From an uncultured Rhodospirillaceae bacterium (GTDB taxonomy: Bacteria > Pseudomonadota > Alphaproteobacteria > Rhodospirillales > Casp-alpha2), in contig CAJWCU010000003.1 of the NCBI GenBank assembly GCA_913030825.1, positions 124,001-188,000 of the forward strand: a stretch of 64,000 bases of DNA, read 5' to 3'. Every line of letters begins with the position of its first letter. The first letter of the stretch is position 1. Positions 48,129-58,990 of this stretch are shown here, piece by piece. Position numbers and translations under genes: made by a program. The notes under the pieces were generated by a model. It was not told the DNA's origin, searched no databases, and worked only from the letters and a program-made list of their open reading frames with translations.

Positions 48129-48803
48129 CTAGACAGGTTGCTCGGGATAGGCCAGTTCGTGCGTGCTGCGCCAATCGGGGCCGACATAGTTGACGATCAG
48201 GGTCTGACGGATGCCGGTGATCGTCTTCTGCCGGAAACCGTGCCAAGTATCCGAGCCCGGCACGAAGACCAGGGCGCGGTTGCGCTGATGCGGTGTGGGG
48301 CCGAAGTAGTCGTCGTCCTTGGGACCGGCGTAGATATCTGTGCCCCAATCCTCGCCCTCGGGCGCCTGGGACAGATAGACCAGCATGCTGAGCCGCTTGA
48401 CCGAGATGTCCTTGTGCGGTTCCAGCCAGAACCCGTCGCGATCCTGCGCGAATTCCAGGCGCAGGAAGCTGCCGGACAAATCGATGCCGCACATCGCCTC
48501 GATCTTCTTGACCGTCGCCGAATCCTGGAAGCTTTCGGCGACGTCCTGACAGACGGCGAACTCCTCGCGGCGGCCGGGATCGAAATAGCTGCGGCTATCG
48601 TTGTTGGCGGCACGGGCCCCCTTGGTGTAGTCGGCGCGGGGCGCGTCGAAGGGAAGGGCGCGGAGCCCTTCGACCACGTCTTCGGAAAACACACCGTCCA
48701 TCAACCAATGTGAAAACGGCGTCGTCCGCGTATCGCAGGCGTCGATGCTGGCTTGGATTTTCTCTGCGGTGGCGGTGGAAGTCATCGTCATCGTGCCGTC
48801 CAT
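48129..48803 (-). CDS. 2-oxoglutarate/Fe(II)-dependent oxygenase
   Basis: A 224-residue double-stranded beta-helix protein. The iron ligands are His130 and Asp132 in FWLEPHKDISVKRLSML and His188 in GSDTWHGF, with Arg199 in GIRQTLIVNYV for the 2-oxoglutarate carboxylate. FDPGRREEFAV precedes the core. It resembles the 2OG-Fe(II) oxygenase superfamily that acts on small molecules or glycans. Substrate cannot be told from sequence; it lies between a UbiH-like gene and the flavoprotein gene, both redox proteins. Confidence 0.83.
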   Translation of the reverse strand: MDGTMTMTSTATAEKIQASIDACDTRTTPFSHWLMDGVFSEDVVEGLRALPFDAPRADYTKGARAANNDSRSYFDPGRREEFAVCQDVAESFQDSATVKKIEAMCGIDLSGSFLRLEFAQDRDGFWLEPHKDISVKRLSMLVYLSQAPEGEDWGTDIYAGPKDDDYFGPTPHQRNRALVFVPGSDTWHGFRQKTITGIRQTLIVNYVGPDWRSTHELAYPEQPV

Positions 48804-48958
48804 GATCGCGAACTCTCCGGCGCCGGTTCGGGCCGGGCCCCCCTGTTAGAACCTTTGCCCAATTCCGTCAAATCGAAAGGGCGGGACTTCTATATAGGGA
48901 CCGCCGTGACGGCGCGCGGTGATCTGGATCAATCGGCGCCGGGGCAGGTGAAAATCGG

Positions 48959-50254
48959 CTATAGCGCCTCGCCCCGCATCAGGCGCGGCAGTTCCCCGAC
49001 CTCGCCCATGGCGTGGCGCATGAAGAACTTCTTCACCTCGGGCAGACGGTTGACCGTGGCCAGGCCCAGATCGCGAGCCAGGCGCAGGGGGGCGACGTCG
49101 TTGGAGAACAATCGGTTCAGCACGTCGGTCATGCCGAGCATCAGGGAATTGTCGAACCGGCGGCGGCGCTCGTAATCCTCCAACTGGGCGGCGGCGCCGA
49201 CGTCCAGGCCGACCCGCCGGGCATCGGCCAGAACCTCGGCCAGAACCGCGACGTCGCGCAGGCCCATGTTCAGGCCCTGGCCGGCGATCGGATGCATGCC
49301 GTGCAGCGCATCGCCGCACAGGACGAAGCGGGGCGCCGTCGCCCGGGCCGCCGCATGCAGCGCCAGGGGGTAGCTCCAACGCGGCCCGACGAGGGCGAGC
49401 GATCCCAGGAAATCGCCGAACCGCAGGGCAAGTTCGGCCAGGAAGGCGTCGTCGTCCAGGTTCATGATCGCCGGCGCCAGGTCCGACCGTTCGGTCCAGA
49501 CCAGGGACGATTGATGGCCTTCGCGGCCCGGCGGCCCCTTGATCGGCAGGATCGCGAAGGGCCCGGCGGCCAGGAAATGTTCGTGCGCGATATTATGGTG
49601 CGGGCGGTCATGATCGACGGTGCAGACGATGCCGGTCTGATCGTAGCGCCATCCGGTCGTGCGGATTCCGGCCCAGTCGCGGGTTTTCGACGCCCGGCCG
49701 TCGGCCCCGACGATCAAGGGTGCCGTCAGACGCCGGCCGTCGGACAGGGTCAGACCGCCTTCGGTTCCATCGCCGGCGGTGGGTATATCCATTCCGGCGA
49801 TCTCCGCCGGGGCAACGACCGTCAGATTTGGACAATCGGCCTGCGCGTCGAACAGGGCGCGGCGCAGGTGGCGGTTCTCGATCATGTAGCCGAAGGGCTC
49901 GGTGCCCAAGGCCGCATGATCGTAATGCAGAAACAGAAGCGAGCCCGCATCCGCGACCCGGATATCGTTGATCGGCGCGGCGCCGGGCGCCAAGGCATCC
50001 CACAGACCCGCCGCGACCAGGACACGGTGGGTCGCCAAAGCGATCGCCGAAGCCCGGCCATCGAACCCGGCATCCAACCCGGCCGCCGGATCGATCCGGT
50101 CGATCAGCATCGTCCGCAATCCGGCCTTGGCCAGCAAAAGGCCGAGCGTCCCGCCGACCAGGCCACCGCCGACGATCATGACGTCGGCGTCTGCGGACGG
50201 TCGGCGCCGGGAAGCGGGGTGTTGCGGTTGGGTTATGCCGTCGTTTGCGCTCAT
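48959..50254 (-). CDS. FAD-dependent hydroxylase, UbiH/UbiF/VisC/COQ6 family
   Basis: The start MSANDGITQP at 50254 is preferred; an ATG 18 bp upstream is in frame. The roughly 431 residues contain VMIVGGGLVGGTLGLLLAKA (FAD-binding GxGxxG), FDGRASAIALATHRVL, IVGADGRASKTRDW (DG motif) and LCGDALHGMHPIAGQGLNMG (second FAD motif with the GD pair). These are the three hallmarks of the aromatic-ring hydroxylases of ubiquinone synthesis. Which ring position it acts on cannot be said. Confidence 0.9.
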   Translation of the reverse strand: MSANDGITQPQHPASRRRPSADADVMIVGGGLVGGTLGLLLAKAGLRTMLIDRIDPAAGLDAGFDGRASAIALATHRVLVAAGLWDALAPGAAPINDIRVADAGSLLFLHYDHAALGTEPFGYMIENRHLRRALFDAQADCPNLTVVAPAEIAGMDIPTAGDGTEGGLTLSDGRRLTAPLIVGADGRASKTRDWAGIRTTGWRYDQTGIVCTVDHDRPHHNIAHEHFLAAGPFAILPIKGPPGREGHQSSLVWTERSDLAPAIMNLDDDAFLAELALRFGDFLGSLALVGPRWSYPLALHAAARATAPRFVLCGDALHGMHPIAGQGLNMGLRDVAVLAEVLADARRVGLDVGAAAQLEDYERRRRFDNSLMLGMTDVLNRLFSNDVAPLRLARDLGLATVNRLPEVKKFFMRHAMGEVGELPRLMRGEAL

Positions 50255-50486
50255 CGCAGGCCGTCTTTCCACCTAGGAAGCCGGGGTCATGGGGCACCGC
50301 CCGATGCCCCCGCCGGGACGACCAGCATTACCGCGTCGGCGCGCAAAGTCCAAGCAACATGCCTGTATAAAAAATATGCAAAAAATGAATTTTGAATGAA
50401 AAAGAGGCATCTATTTTTCGTCACAATCCCAGCCGAAATCCCATAACGAATTGATAAATAACAGGAAAAACAACTTGTATGGATTC

Positions 50487-50502
50487 CGGCACGGTTTTTG
50501 AA
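50487..50502 (+). promoter_or_regulatory. Candidate sigma-54 (-24/-12) promoter for glnK-amtB
   Basis: GGCACGGTTTTTGAA matches the sigma-54 pattern with a perfect -24 element (GGCACG) and the correct spacing to the -12 element, which is TTGA rather than TTGC. Location about 115 bp before glnK is usual for nitrogen-regulated glnK-amtB operons, so NtrC activation is expected by analogy. Confidence 0.5.
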
Positions 50503-50518
50503 ATTGTGCGCTGCGAAA

Positions 50519-50536
50519 TCGGACCGTGGGGTCCGA
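50519..50536 (+). other. Hairpin in the predicted glnK leader
   Basis: A perfect 7-bp inverted repeat TCGGACC / GGTCCGA with loop GTGG lies just downstream of the candidate sigma-54 site, so it would fall at the very 5' end of the mRNA. No T run follows, so it is not a terminator. It could protect the transcript or bind a protein. Confidence 0.45.
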
Positions 50537-50575
50537 CACATTGATCGCGGCTGGGCCCGGGGAGGACTCCGGTAA

Positions 50576-50956
<381 letters not shown>

Positions 50957-50968
50957 GAGGTTTTCCAA

Positions 50969-52330
<1,362 letters not shown>

Positions 52331-52354
52331 CTCCTCCACACATCTCCCCTCTAC

Positions 52355-52390
52355 GGGGCCGGAAGATTCGTCTTCCGGCCCCCTTTTTTT
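52355..52390 (+). terminator. Strong intrinsic terminator after amtB
   Basis: A perfect 12-bp stem GGGGCCGGAAGA / TCTTCCGGCCCC with a TTCG tetraloop is followed by CTTTTTTT. It starts 25 bp after the amtB stop. UUCG loops are unusually stable, making this a very efficient terminator. Confidence 0.95.
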
Positions 52391-52757
52391 GTCCGCCCCC
52401 ACGACACATCGCAGAGCTGCGAATCGGGTTGGCGCGATTCGTCGAAATTCCGCCCCGCCCGGGCCGCCCGCAGCCCGCCGAGGGGCCCACGCCGGACCGC
52501 CGCGCCCAGTCGGATCCGGACCCGTGCCGCGCCACGGCAGCAGCCTCCCAAAAGGATGAAGAAGCCGGCTTAAGGCGCTGAAATATTGTAAAGATTACCC
52601 GCTCACACGGCTTGTCCGTGGCCGCCGCGCGCATCCATCGGCCGAGACCGCCGGAGAAATTATCCGCCGCCACCGGGTCGCTGGCCGAACAACCATAGAG
52701 ACCGCCTTAAGTTAGGTTGTTAAGCTCTTGTAAACCTTAATAACCTAGAAGACCCTT
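52391..52757. other. Gene-free region upstream of ftsK
   Basis: No supported gene between the amtB terminator and ftsK. The first 250 bp are GC-rich without clear structure. The last 60 bp (from about 52706) are AT-rich and carry repeated TTAA elements (CTTAAGTTAGGTTGTTAAGC, then CCTTAATAACC), probably the ftsK promoter. The TTAA spacing is 9 bp, not the 7 bp of a CtrA site. Confidence 0.45.
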
Positions 52758-55217
52758 ATGGCAGCATCACAGCAAACCTCCGGTCTGGTTCATCTGTTCC
52801 CCCAAGGCACGGGCGCCTTCGTGCGCCGCCGTCTGGCGGAACTCACCGGCCTCGTCCTGGTCGCCGCCGGCGCGGCGGGGGGCACGGCCCTGTTCACGTT
52901 TCACGCCGGCGATCCGTCGCTGAATACCGCGTCGGGCGCCGCGGTCCAGAATTTGCTGGGCCGCCCCGGCGCGATCACCGCCGATCTGGGCTTGCAGATC
53001 TTCGGTGTCGTCGCGGCGCTGTTGCCGGTGATCGCCCTGGCCTGGGGCTGGACCCTGATGCGCCAACGCGCGTTGAACGCCCTGACCCTTCGTTTGTTCT
53101 TTCTCGTCATCGCCGTGCTGGGCCTGTCGCTGGCCATGGCGCCGCTCGACCGGCCCGACACCTGGCCCTTGGCCACCGGCTTGGGCGGCATCACCGGCGG
53201 TCTGGCCTTCGATGGCTTGGACCGGTTGTTGGCCCTGGTCCGGGTCAGCCTGCCCGGCGAATGGATCGGCAGCGCCGCCGCCGTCATCGGCACCGTGGCC
53301 TTTATCTGCGCCCTCGGGTTCTCCCGTCAGGATTGGATCACGGGCGGACGGGTCCTGGTTTCCAGTGCGGTCGGCACGGTGTCGGCGCTTCGCACGTCCG
53401 TGGTTTGGGCCGCCGGTTTGGTTCAGCGCCTGAAATCCACGGATATGAACGCCTTGGATGCCGATCTTGAGCCCGCCGCCGACCCGGACGATATGGAATT
53501 CGCACAAGAGGCGGTCGACGGCCCCATGCCCGCCGAAGCCCCGCCCGCCCGCCAGCGGGCCGCCGTTTCCAGCGCCGACGACAAGGCCGACAAGAAAGGC
53601 ATCATCGCCCGTGCGCGTGACCGCAAGGCGGCCAAATCCAAGAAGGCGCTGATTCAGCCGCCGGCCGCTAAGCCCAAGGAATCCAAGCGCGCCAACCGCC
53701 AGCGGTCGTTCGACCTGGGCGGCGACGGCAGCTATACCGGCCCGACGCTCGACCTGTTGGGTGGCCCCGACGTGATCCAGGGCCCGGCCCACGATCCCGA
53801 CAAATTGGCCCAAAACGCGCAGTACCTCGCCTCGGTTCTCGACGATTTCGGCGTCAAGGGCGAGATCGTCAAGGTCCGCCCGGGCCCGGTCGTGACCCTG
53901 TATGAATTGGAGCCCGCCCCCGGGACCAAGACGTCGCGCGTGGTCGGCCTGTCCGACGATATCGCGCGCTCCATGTCCGCGATCAGCGTGCGCATCGCGG
54001 TCGTCCCGGGGCGCAGCGTGATCGGCATCGAATTGCCCAATTCGGATCGCGAATCCGTCTATCTGCGCGAACTGCTGGCCTCCCAGACCTTCGAAAAGAC
54101 CAAGGCCAAACTGCCGTTGACGCTCGGCAAGGACATCGGCGGCGGGCCGGTGATCGCCGATTTGGCGACCATGCCTCACCTGCTGATCGCGGGGACGACC
54201 GGTTCGGGCAAGTCCGTCGGCATGAACGCCATGGTGCTGTCGCTGCTTTACCGCCTGTCGCCGGAGCAATGCCGGTTCATCATGATCGACCCCAAAATGC
54301 TGGAATTGTCGGTCTATGAAGGCATTCCGCATCTCCTGACCCCAGTCGTTACGGATCCGAAAAAAGCGGTCGTCGCATTGAAGTGGACCGTCCGCGAGAT
54401 GGAAGAACGCTATCGCGCCATGTCCCAATTGGGCGTGCGCAACGTCGAGGGCTACAACCAGCGAATCGCCGAAGCCAAGAAGAAGGGCGAGGTTCTGTCT
54501 CGCCGGGTGCAGACCGGGTTCGACGCCGAAGGCCGGCCCGTGTTCGAAGATCAGCCGCTGGGCACCGAGCCGCTGCCGTTCATCGTCGTCGTGGTCGACG
54601 AAATGGCCGACCTGATGCTGGTCGCCGGCAAGGAGGTCGAGGCCTCGATCCAGCGCCTGGCCCAGATGGCCCGCGCCGCCGGCATCCACATCATGATGGC
54701 GACACAGCGCCCGTCGGTCGACGTTATCACCGGCACGATCAAGGCCAACTTCCCGACGCGCATTTCCTTCCAGGTCACGTCGAAGATCGACAGCCGCACG
54801 ATCCTGGGCGAACAGGGGGCCGAACAGCTGCTCGGGCGTGGGGACATGCTCTATATGGCGGGCGGCGGGCGCATCACCCGCGTCCACGGCCCCTTCGTTT
54901 CCGACGAGGAAGTCGAACAGGTCGTCAATCACCTGAAATCCCAGGGCACGCCGGAGTACATCGAAGACGTCACCCGCGACGACGAACCCGCCGATGCCGG
55001 GGCAGGCGCCGGCGGCAACGATACCGGCGATGCGCTCTATGACGAAGCCGTCGCCCTGGTCGCCCGCGAAGGCAAGGCATCCACCAGCTTCGTGCAGCGC
55101 CACTTGCAGATCGGCTACAACCGGGCGGCGCGCCTGATCGAACGCATGGAACAGCAAGGCGTCGTCAGCCCCGCCGACCGCGTCGGCCGCCGCGAGGTTC
55201 TGGTCGGCAACCATTGA
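52758..55217 (+). CDS. ftsK: DNA translocase FtsK
   Basis: An 819-residue FtsK/SpoIIIE protein. Four or so N-terminal membrane segments (about residues 30-220) anchor it at the septum. A charged linker (about 230-325) is followed by the alpha/beta motor, with Walker [16 protein letters not shown] near residue 480 and Walker [16 protein letters not shown] near 610. The C-terminal gamma winged helix ([20 protein letters not shown]) recognises chromosome-orienting sequences. It pumps DNA to the daughter cell and activates XerCD. The short linker is typical of alphaproteobacteria. Confidence 0.97.
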   Translation: MAASQQTSGLVHLFPQGTGAFVRRRLAELTGLVLVAAGAAGGTALFTFHAGDPSLNTASGAAVQNLLGRPGAITADLGLQIFGVVAALLPVIALAWGWTLMRQRALNALTLRLFFLVIAVLGLSLAMAPLDRPDTWPLATGLGGITGGLAFDGLDRLLALVRVSLPGEWIGSAAAVIGTVAFICALGFSRQDWITGGRVLVSSAVGTVSALRTSVVWAAGLVQRLKSTDMNALDADLEPAADPDDMEFAQEAVDGPMPAEAPPARQRAAVSSADDKADKKGIIARARDRKAAKSKKALIQPPAAKPKESKRANRQRSFDLGGDGSYTGPTLDLLGGPDVIQGPAHDPDKLAQNAQYLASVLDDFGVKGEIVKVRPGPVVTLYELEPAPGTKTSRVVGLSDDIARSMSAISVRIAVVPGRSVIGIELPNSDRESVYLRELLASQTFEKTKAKLPLTLGKDIGGGPVIADLATMPHLLIAGTTGSGKSVGMNAMVLSLLYRLSPEQCRFIMIDPKMLELSVYEGIPHLLTPVVTDPKKAVVALKWTVREMEERYRAMSQLGVRNVEGYNQRIAEAKKKGEVLSRRVQTGFDAEGRPVFEDQPLGTEPLPFIVVVVDEMADLMLVAGKEVEASIQRLAQMARAAGIHIMMATQRPSVDVITGTIKANFPTRISFQVTSKIDSRTILGEQGAEQLLGRGDMLYMAGGGRITRVHGPFVSDEEVEQVVNHLKSQGTPEYIEDVTRDDEPADAGAGAGGNDTGDALYDEAVALVAREGKASTSFVQRHLQIGYNRAARLIERMEQQGVVSPADRVGRREVLVGNH

Positions 55218-55301
55218 TCGACATCCATTGATCGCCTCGCAGCGGACCCGGCGGGCATGACGCGCCTTTACCGGGGACCGCGACCGGCTTACATAACCAA
55301 C

Positions 55302-55988
55302 ATGATCAATGCCTTTTCCCGCCGCGCCGTGTTTTGCCGCCGCGCCGTCCTGTCCGGCGTCGGATTTCTGATGCTGGCCATGTTGTTGCCCTCCGGCGCC
55401 GCCCAGGCCCAAAGCGCACCCAAGGAAATCGCCCTGACAGCCAAGCAGGAAGCGATCGTCAAACGGGTCGAACGCTACCTCAACAGCATCACGACGCTGC
55501 AATCCACATTCTTTCAACAATCGTCGACCAACGAATTCGCCGAAGGCGAGATCTTCCTGTCGCGGCCGGGCAAGATGCGCATCGAATACAAGGCGCCGAA
55601 CCCGATCCTGATCGTCGCACGGGGCAAGTACCTGAGCTACATCGACACGGAATTGCAGAACGTCACCTATATTCCGGTCGAGGACACGCCGGCGGCGTTT
55701 CTGTTGAGCGGCCGGATCGCCTTCAACCGCCAGAAAGTCGCGTTCCATGAGGTGACCCAGGAAGACGGCGCGATCTTCCTGACCGTCGCCGAACGGGACG
55801 ATCCCTTTTCCGGACGGCTGACGCTGATCTTCCGCGCCGATCCCATGTCGCTTCGGAAATGGAGCGTCGTCGACGCCCAAGGCACGATCACCGACATCGT
55901 CCTGACCGATCCGTTTTACGGCGGCACGATCGATCCCAAATTGTTCGAATTCAAGGATTACGGCGAGCGGGAACGGTCCGGCGATTGA
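55302..55988 (+). CDS. lolA: Outer-membrane lipoprotein carrier protein LolA
   Basis: The ATG at 55302 gives 228 residues with a signal sequence whose core is RRAVLSGVGFLMLAMLLPSG and a cleavage site near AQAQ; an upstream in-frame ATG at 55257 is less likely. Two Arg-Arg pairs (SRRAVF and CRRAVL) precede the hydrophobic core, so Tat export is possible but Sec is usual. The mature part has ITTLQSTFFQQSSTNEFAEG, GKMRIEYKAPNPILIVARGK and RKWSVVDAQGTITDIVLTD, the LolA barrel. It carries lipoproteins across the periplasm. The order ftsK-lolA-xth is common in alphaproteobacteria. Confidence 0.92.
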   Translation: MINAFSRRAVFCRRAVLSGVGFLMLAMLLPSGAAQAQSAPKEIALTAKQEAIVKRVERYLNSITTLQSTFFQQSSTNEFAEGEIFLSRPGKMRIEYKAPNPILIVARGKYLSYIDTELQNVTYIPVEDTPAAFLLSGRIAFNRQKVAFHEVTQEDGAIFLTVAERDDPFSGRLTLIFRADPMSLRKWSVVDAQGTITDIVLTDPFYGGTIDPKLFEFKDYGERERSGD

Positions 55989-56221
55989 CGCCGCGCGCGG
56001 CGCCTGATTTTCCAGCCGCGCCCCCGCCCTTTCCGCCCGAACAAAGATACAGAACGGAGCTTCCGGCAAGCCATGCGTCAGACGCATGGCAGGTGGCGAA
56101 AAATCGCCCTGGTCCAAACCGCGAAACGGGACGATATACGAATCACACAGCGCGGCCAACGATGCCGCGCTTTCGGGCGGCGCGCCCCCCTCGCCGTCCC
56201 GAAAGCTCCCTAGATGGAGTC

Positions 56222-56258
56222 GAAGCGCCCGGCCCTCCCCCCGCCGGGCGCTTCTTTT
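56222..56258 (+). terminator. Intrinsic terminator downstream of lolA
   Basis: A perfect 12-bp stem GAAGCGCCCGGC / GCCGGGCGCTTC with a 9-nt C-rich loop is followed by TTTT. It lies about 235 bp after the lolA stop, so the transcript would have a long 3' end. It points to rho-independent termination of the ftsK-lolA unit. Confidence 0.75.
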
Positions 56259-56344
56259 ATGCGCCGCCGGGTTCGGGCCGGGTTTTCAATCTGTGCAAAT
56301 CACCTGCGGGATTTGCGGCCCTCCCCCCGCCGGGCGCTTCTTTT
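56230..56344 (+). repeat. 29-bp direct repeat containing half of the terminator
   Basis: The segment at 56230-56258, running from CGGCCCTCCCC to the T run, recurs at 56316-56344 without mismatch, 86 bp further on. The second copy lacks the left stem arm, so it cannot fold as a terminator by itself; it is followed by six T. Confidence 0.85.
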
Positions 56345-56425
56345 TTGGTCGCGCGGCGGCGGCGGTTCTTTTTGCTTGGCCTTTCCCTGCTTGTTCTCGG
56401 TCGCGAACAAGATTAACAGGCTCCT

Positions 56426-57241
56426 ATGCCACTCACCGTCGCCACCTGGAACGTTAATTCCGTGCGCAAGCGCCTGGATCAGGTCGCGCGCTTCGCGCAC
56501 GCGACGGCGATCGACGTGCTGTGTCTTCAGGAAACCAAGGTCGTCAACGACCTCTTCCCGGTCGACGCCCTGACGGAGGCCGGGTTTCCCTATCAGGCGA
56601 TCGCCGGGATGAAGGGTTATAACGGCGTCGCCATTCTATCGCGGCGGCCGCTGACCGAGGTCCGGGTCGAACCCTGGTGCGGACGCGACGATTGCCGCCA
56701 CATCCATGCCCAGGTCGAAACCGGGACCGGTCCCGTCGAGGTCCATAGTCTTTACGTGCCCGCCGGCGGCGACGACCCGGAGGCCGAGGCCAATCCGAAA
56801 TTCGCCCATAAGCTCGCCTTTCTCGACGAACTCGCCCCCTTTCTGGCCGGGCGCGCGGCGAGCGATATCCCCGTGGTTCTGACGGGCGACCTCAATATCG
56901 CGCCCCTGGAAACGGACGTCTGGTCCCATGAACGCCTGAAGCGGGTCATCACCCATACGCCGATCGAACGCGACCGCCTGAAAGCGATGATGGCCGGCGA
57001 CGGCGCCGGTTGGACCGACGCACTCCGCCGCTTCGTGCCGCCGGATGAAAAAGTGTTCACCTGGTGGAGCTACCGCGCCGCCGATTGGCGGGCCGCCGAC
57101 AAGGGCCGGCGACTAGACCATATCTGGGTCAACGGCGCCCTCGCCCCCATGCTGAGCTTCGCCGCCGTTCACGACGAGGTCCGCGATTGGACCGAGCCGT
57201 CGGACCATGCCCCCGTCCGCGCCGTGTTCGAGGTTCCCTGA
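56426..57241 (+). CDS. xth: Exodeoxyribonuclease III
   Basis: A 271-residue AP endonuclease/3'-exonuclease of the Xth family. VATWNVNSVRKRLDQVARFA, DVLCLQETKVVNDLFP (metal-binding Glu), YNGVAILSRRPL, LTGDLNIAPLETDVW (Asp and Asn of the active site), RRLDHIWVN and EPSDHAPVRAVF (catalytic His) are in the expected order and spacing. It repairs abasic sites in the cytoplasm. Full family length. Confidence 0.97.
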   Translation: MPLTVATWNVNSVRKRLDQVARFAHATAIDVLCLQETKVVNDLFPVDALTEAGFPYQAIAGMKGYNGVAILSRRPLTEVRVEPWCGRDDCRHIHAQVETGTGPVEVHSLYVPAGGDDPEAEANPKFAHKLAFLDELAPFLAGRAASDIPVVLTGDLNIAPLETDVWSHERLKRVITHTPIERDRLKAMMAGDGAGWTDALRRFVPPDEKVFTWWSYRAADWRAADKGRRLDHIWVNGALAPMLSFAAVHDEVRDWTEPSDHAPVRAVFEVP

Positions 57242-57365
57242 CCCAAGGGGTCGATCTGCACGAATCCCTGGACAGGGCGCCGATGGCGGCTTTTAATTCC
57301 GATGAGCTTTAGGATCGATTTCGCAACCTATTGGATGCGAAGAACCGAAGACCGACCGGTCGACC

Positions 57366-58385
57366 GTGATGCCCTTCGCCACGGCCGGGCCTCGGAGAAA
57401 CAAGCTGCTCACGCCCGCTCGGATCATGGTGATCTACATCACCGTCGGAAGTCTTTGGATTCTGTTCTCGGACGCCGCTCTGCATGCTTTGGTTGCAGAT
57501 CCGGTGCTGGAATCGCGGTTACAAACCGCCAAGGGCTGGTTCTATGTGCTGGTGACAGGGGTCCTCGTCTATCTGCTCGCCCGGGCGATGCGCGGAAGCT
57601 ACCAGGCCGAAAACCGCGAACGTCTGCGTGCCGAGGCGGACTTGACCGAGGCGTTGAAACGCGCAGAAGAGGCAAACCAGGCCAAATCGCAGTTCCTTGC
57701 CACCATGAGCCACGAATTCCGCACGCCACTAAACGCGATCCTGGGGTTCAGCGATATCATTCAAGCTGAAATTTTTGGCCCGCTGGGTGCCAAGAGCTAC
57801 AAGGAGTACGCCGGCGACATCAACCGGAGCGGCTCACTGATGCTGGCCCTGGTCAACGACATCCTGGACATTTCCGAGATCGAAGCCGGCAAACGTCAGA
57901 TCACCAAGGAAACGCTGAACCTGGCCGACGTGTTGGAAACCTGCATCAAGGATTTCCGACATGCCGCGAGCGCCGCGGGCGTCACCATTGTTCTTGACCG
58001 GGATTCCTTGGCGCCTTCCGTAATCGGCGACCGCGTTTGCGTCATCCAAATCGTCTCGAACCTTCTCGGCAACGCCATCAAGTACAACAAACCGGGCGGA
58101 CACATCGACGTGTCCGCGCCAATGCTGCCGAACGGCAGCGTCCAGATCACCGTTCGCGACACGGGGATCGGCATTCCAGCGGATAAATTGCCGACCATCG
58201 CAGAGCCCTTCGCCCAGGTCATCGCCGACCCGCATATCACCAGCAACGGCAAGGGTCTGGGCCTGGCGATCGTCAACAGCCTGGCCACCGCCCATAGCGG
58301 TCGACTCGCCATCGACAGCGTCCTGGGCGAAGGCACCACCGTCAGCGTCACATTTCCACCGCCGGACGGTCCGGCCAAAAACTAA
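57366..58385 (+). CDS. Membrane sensor histidine kinase
   Basis: A 339-residue kinase starting at GTG (ATG 3 bp later is also possible). Two membrane helices (ARIMVIYITVGSLWILFSDA, then GWFYVLVTGVLVYLLARAM) enclose a short outer loop of about 25 residues. The coiled region leads to the H-box TMSHEFRTPLNAILGFSDII (His near 115), the N-box QIVSNLLGNAIKYN, and DTGIGIPADKLP and GKGLGLAIVNSL for ATP binding. The small sensor region suggests detection of a membrane or internal signal. A response-regulator gene lies 0.6 kb downstream on the other strand. Confidence 0.93.
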   Translation: MMPFATAGPRRNKLLTPARIMVIYITVGSLWILFSDAALHALVADPVLESRLQTAKGWFYVLVTGVLVYLLARAMRGSYQAENRERLRAEADLTEALKRAEEANQAKSQFLATMSHEFRTPLNAILGFSDIIQAEIFGPLGAKSYKEYAGDINRSGSLMLALVNDILDISEIEAGKRQITKETLNLADVLETCIKDFRHAASAAGVTIVLDRDSLAPSVIGDRVCVIQIVSNLLGNAIKYNKPGGHIDVSAPMLPNGSVQITVRDTGIGIPADKLPTIAEPFAQVIADPHITSNGKGLGLAIVNSLATAHSGRLAIDSVLGEGTTVSVTFPPPDGPAKN

Positions 58386-58456
58386 CACTTGGTCGCGCCC
58401 CCGTTCTTTGAAATGATCGGGGTGGTGGGGCCCTCCCTTTAGGTAAAGGCGAGACG

Positions 58457-58966
58457 ATGGCCCAAGACTTCACCAGCCGTGAAGTGCGCATAGACGACGT
58501 GATGGAAACGGGCTGTGGCCTGGTGCATCGCTATTGGGCGAGATGCCGGGGCAATGCCTTCGCGCCGGCCTGGGGTGACTTCCGCCTGATCGAATTGCCG
58601 CCCAACATCATTCCCTTCGTCCGCGTCGCCGACGTGATCGACGGCGGCCGGGATTTTCGCTACCGCTTCTGGGGCACCGGATTGGGCGCCGTGCGCGCCC
58701 TTGATCGGACAGGCGTACGATTATCGGAGATCCATAGCCCGCGCACACCGACGGCTCTGGCCGAATACCGGCGAATCGTCGAGACGAAAATCGGCTTCGC
58801 CGTCGTCTACGATGCCCACAGCGGCGAAGGCCGCCCCAGCCTGCACGCGCCCTGTGTTCGCCTGCCGTTGTCATCGGACGGCGCGGCCGTGGACAAGATC
58901 GTCTGCTATACGGATTTCGACACCGATGCCGAGGAGTGGCGACGGTTCTTCGAACGGCGCGCCTGA
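58457..58966 (+). CDS. PAS-domain protein (PAS_5 type)
   Basis: A 169-residue protein with AAAGGCGAG before the ATG. It is a single domain: GNAFAPAWGDFRLIELPPNI, VADVIDGGRDFRYRFWGTGL and LHAPCVRLPLSSDGAAVDKI match the PAS_5 group common in Rhodospirillales, a sensor fold without output domain. It sits between the histidine kinase and response-regulator genes, which suggests that it may adjust their signalling. The ligand is unknown. Confidence 0.85.
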   Translation: MAQDFTSREVRIDDVMETGCGLVHRYWARCRGNAFAPAWGDFRLIELPPNIIPFVRVADVIDGGRDFRYRFWGTGLGAVRALDRTGVRLSEIHSPRTPTALAEYRRIVETKIGFAVVYDAHSGEGRPSLHAPCVRLPLSSDGAAVDKIVCYTDFDTDAEEWRRFFERRA

Positions 58967-58990
58967 GGCCGCCAATCCTCTTCGAACCGG

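Larger units (their letters stand above)
55989..56425. other. Gene-free region between lolA and xth
   Basis: About 440 bp without a supported gene. It holds a full terminator hairpin at 56222-56258, a partial copy of the same sequence at 56316-56344 and a 7-bp inverted repeat GCAAATC / GATTTGC at 56295-56316. Frames crossing it are rich in Pro/Arg and show no coding character. Confidence 0.6.

Noticed and set aside
45884-48193. 769-codon open frame on the plus strand
   Set aside because: Lies antisense to the flavoprotein gene, which has a ribosome-binding site and FAD motifs; the plus-strand peptide is low-complexity Gly/Arg/Ala.
52391-52700. A small RNA or short gene between amtB and ftsK
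   Set aside because: No promoter-terminator pair and no frame with coding character could be made out.
52706-52745. CtrA site upstream of ftsK
   Set aside because: TTAA elements are present but spaced 9 bp apart rather than 7, so the consensus is not met.
52767-56159. 1130-codon open frame on the minus strand opposite ftsK and lolA
   Set aside because: Antisense to two clearly recognised genes; its peptide is a Gly/Arg/Asp/His-rich mix without domains, as expected in GC-rich DNA.
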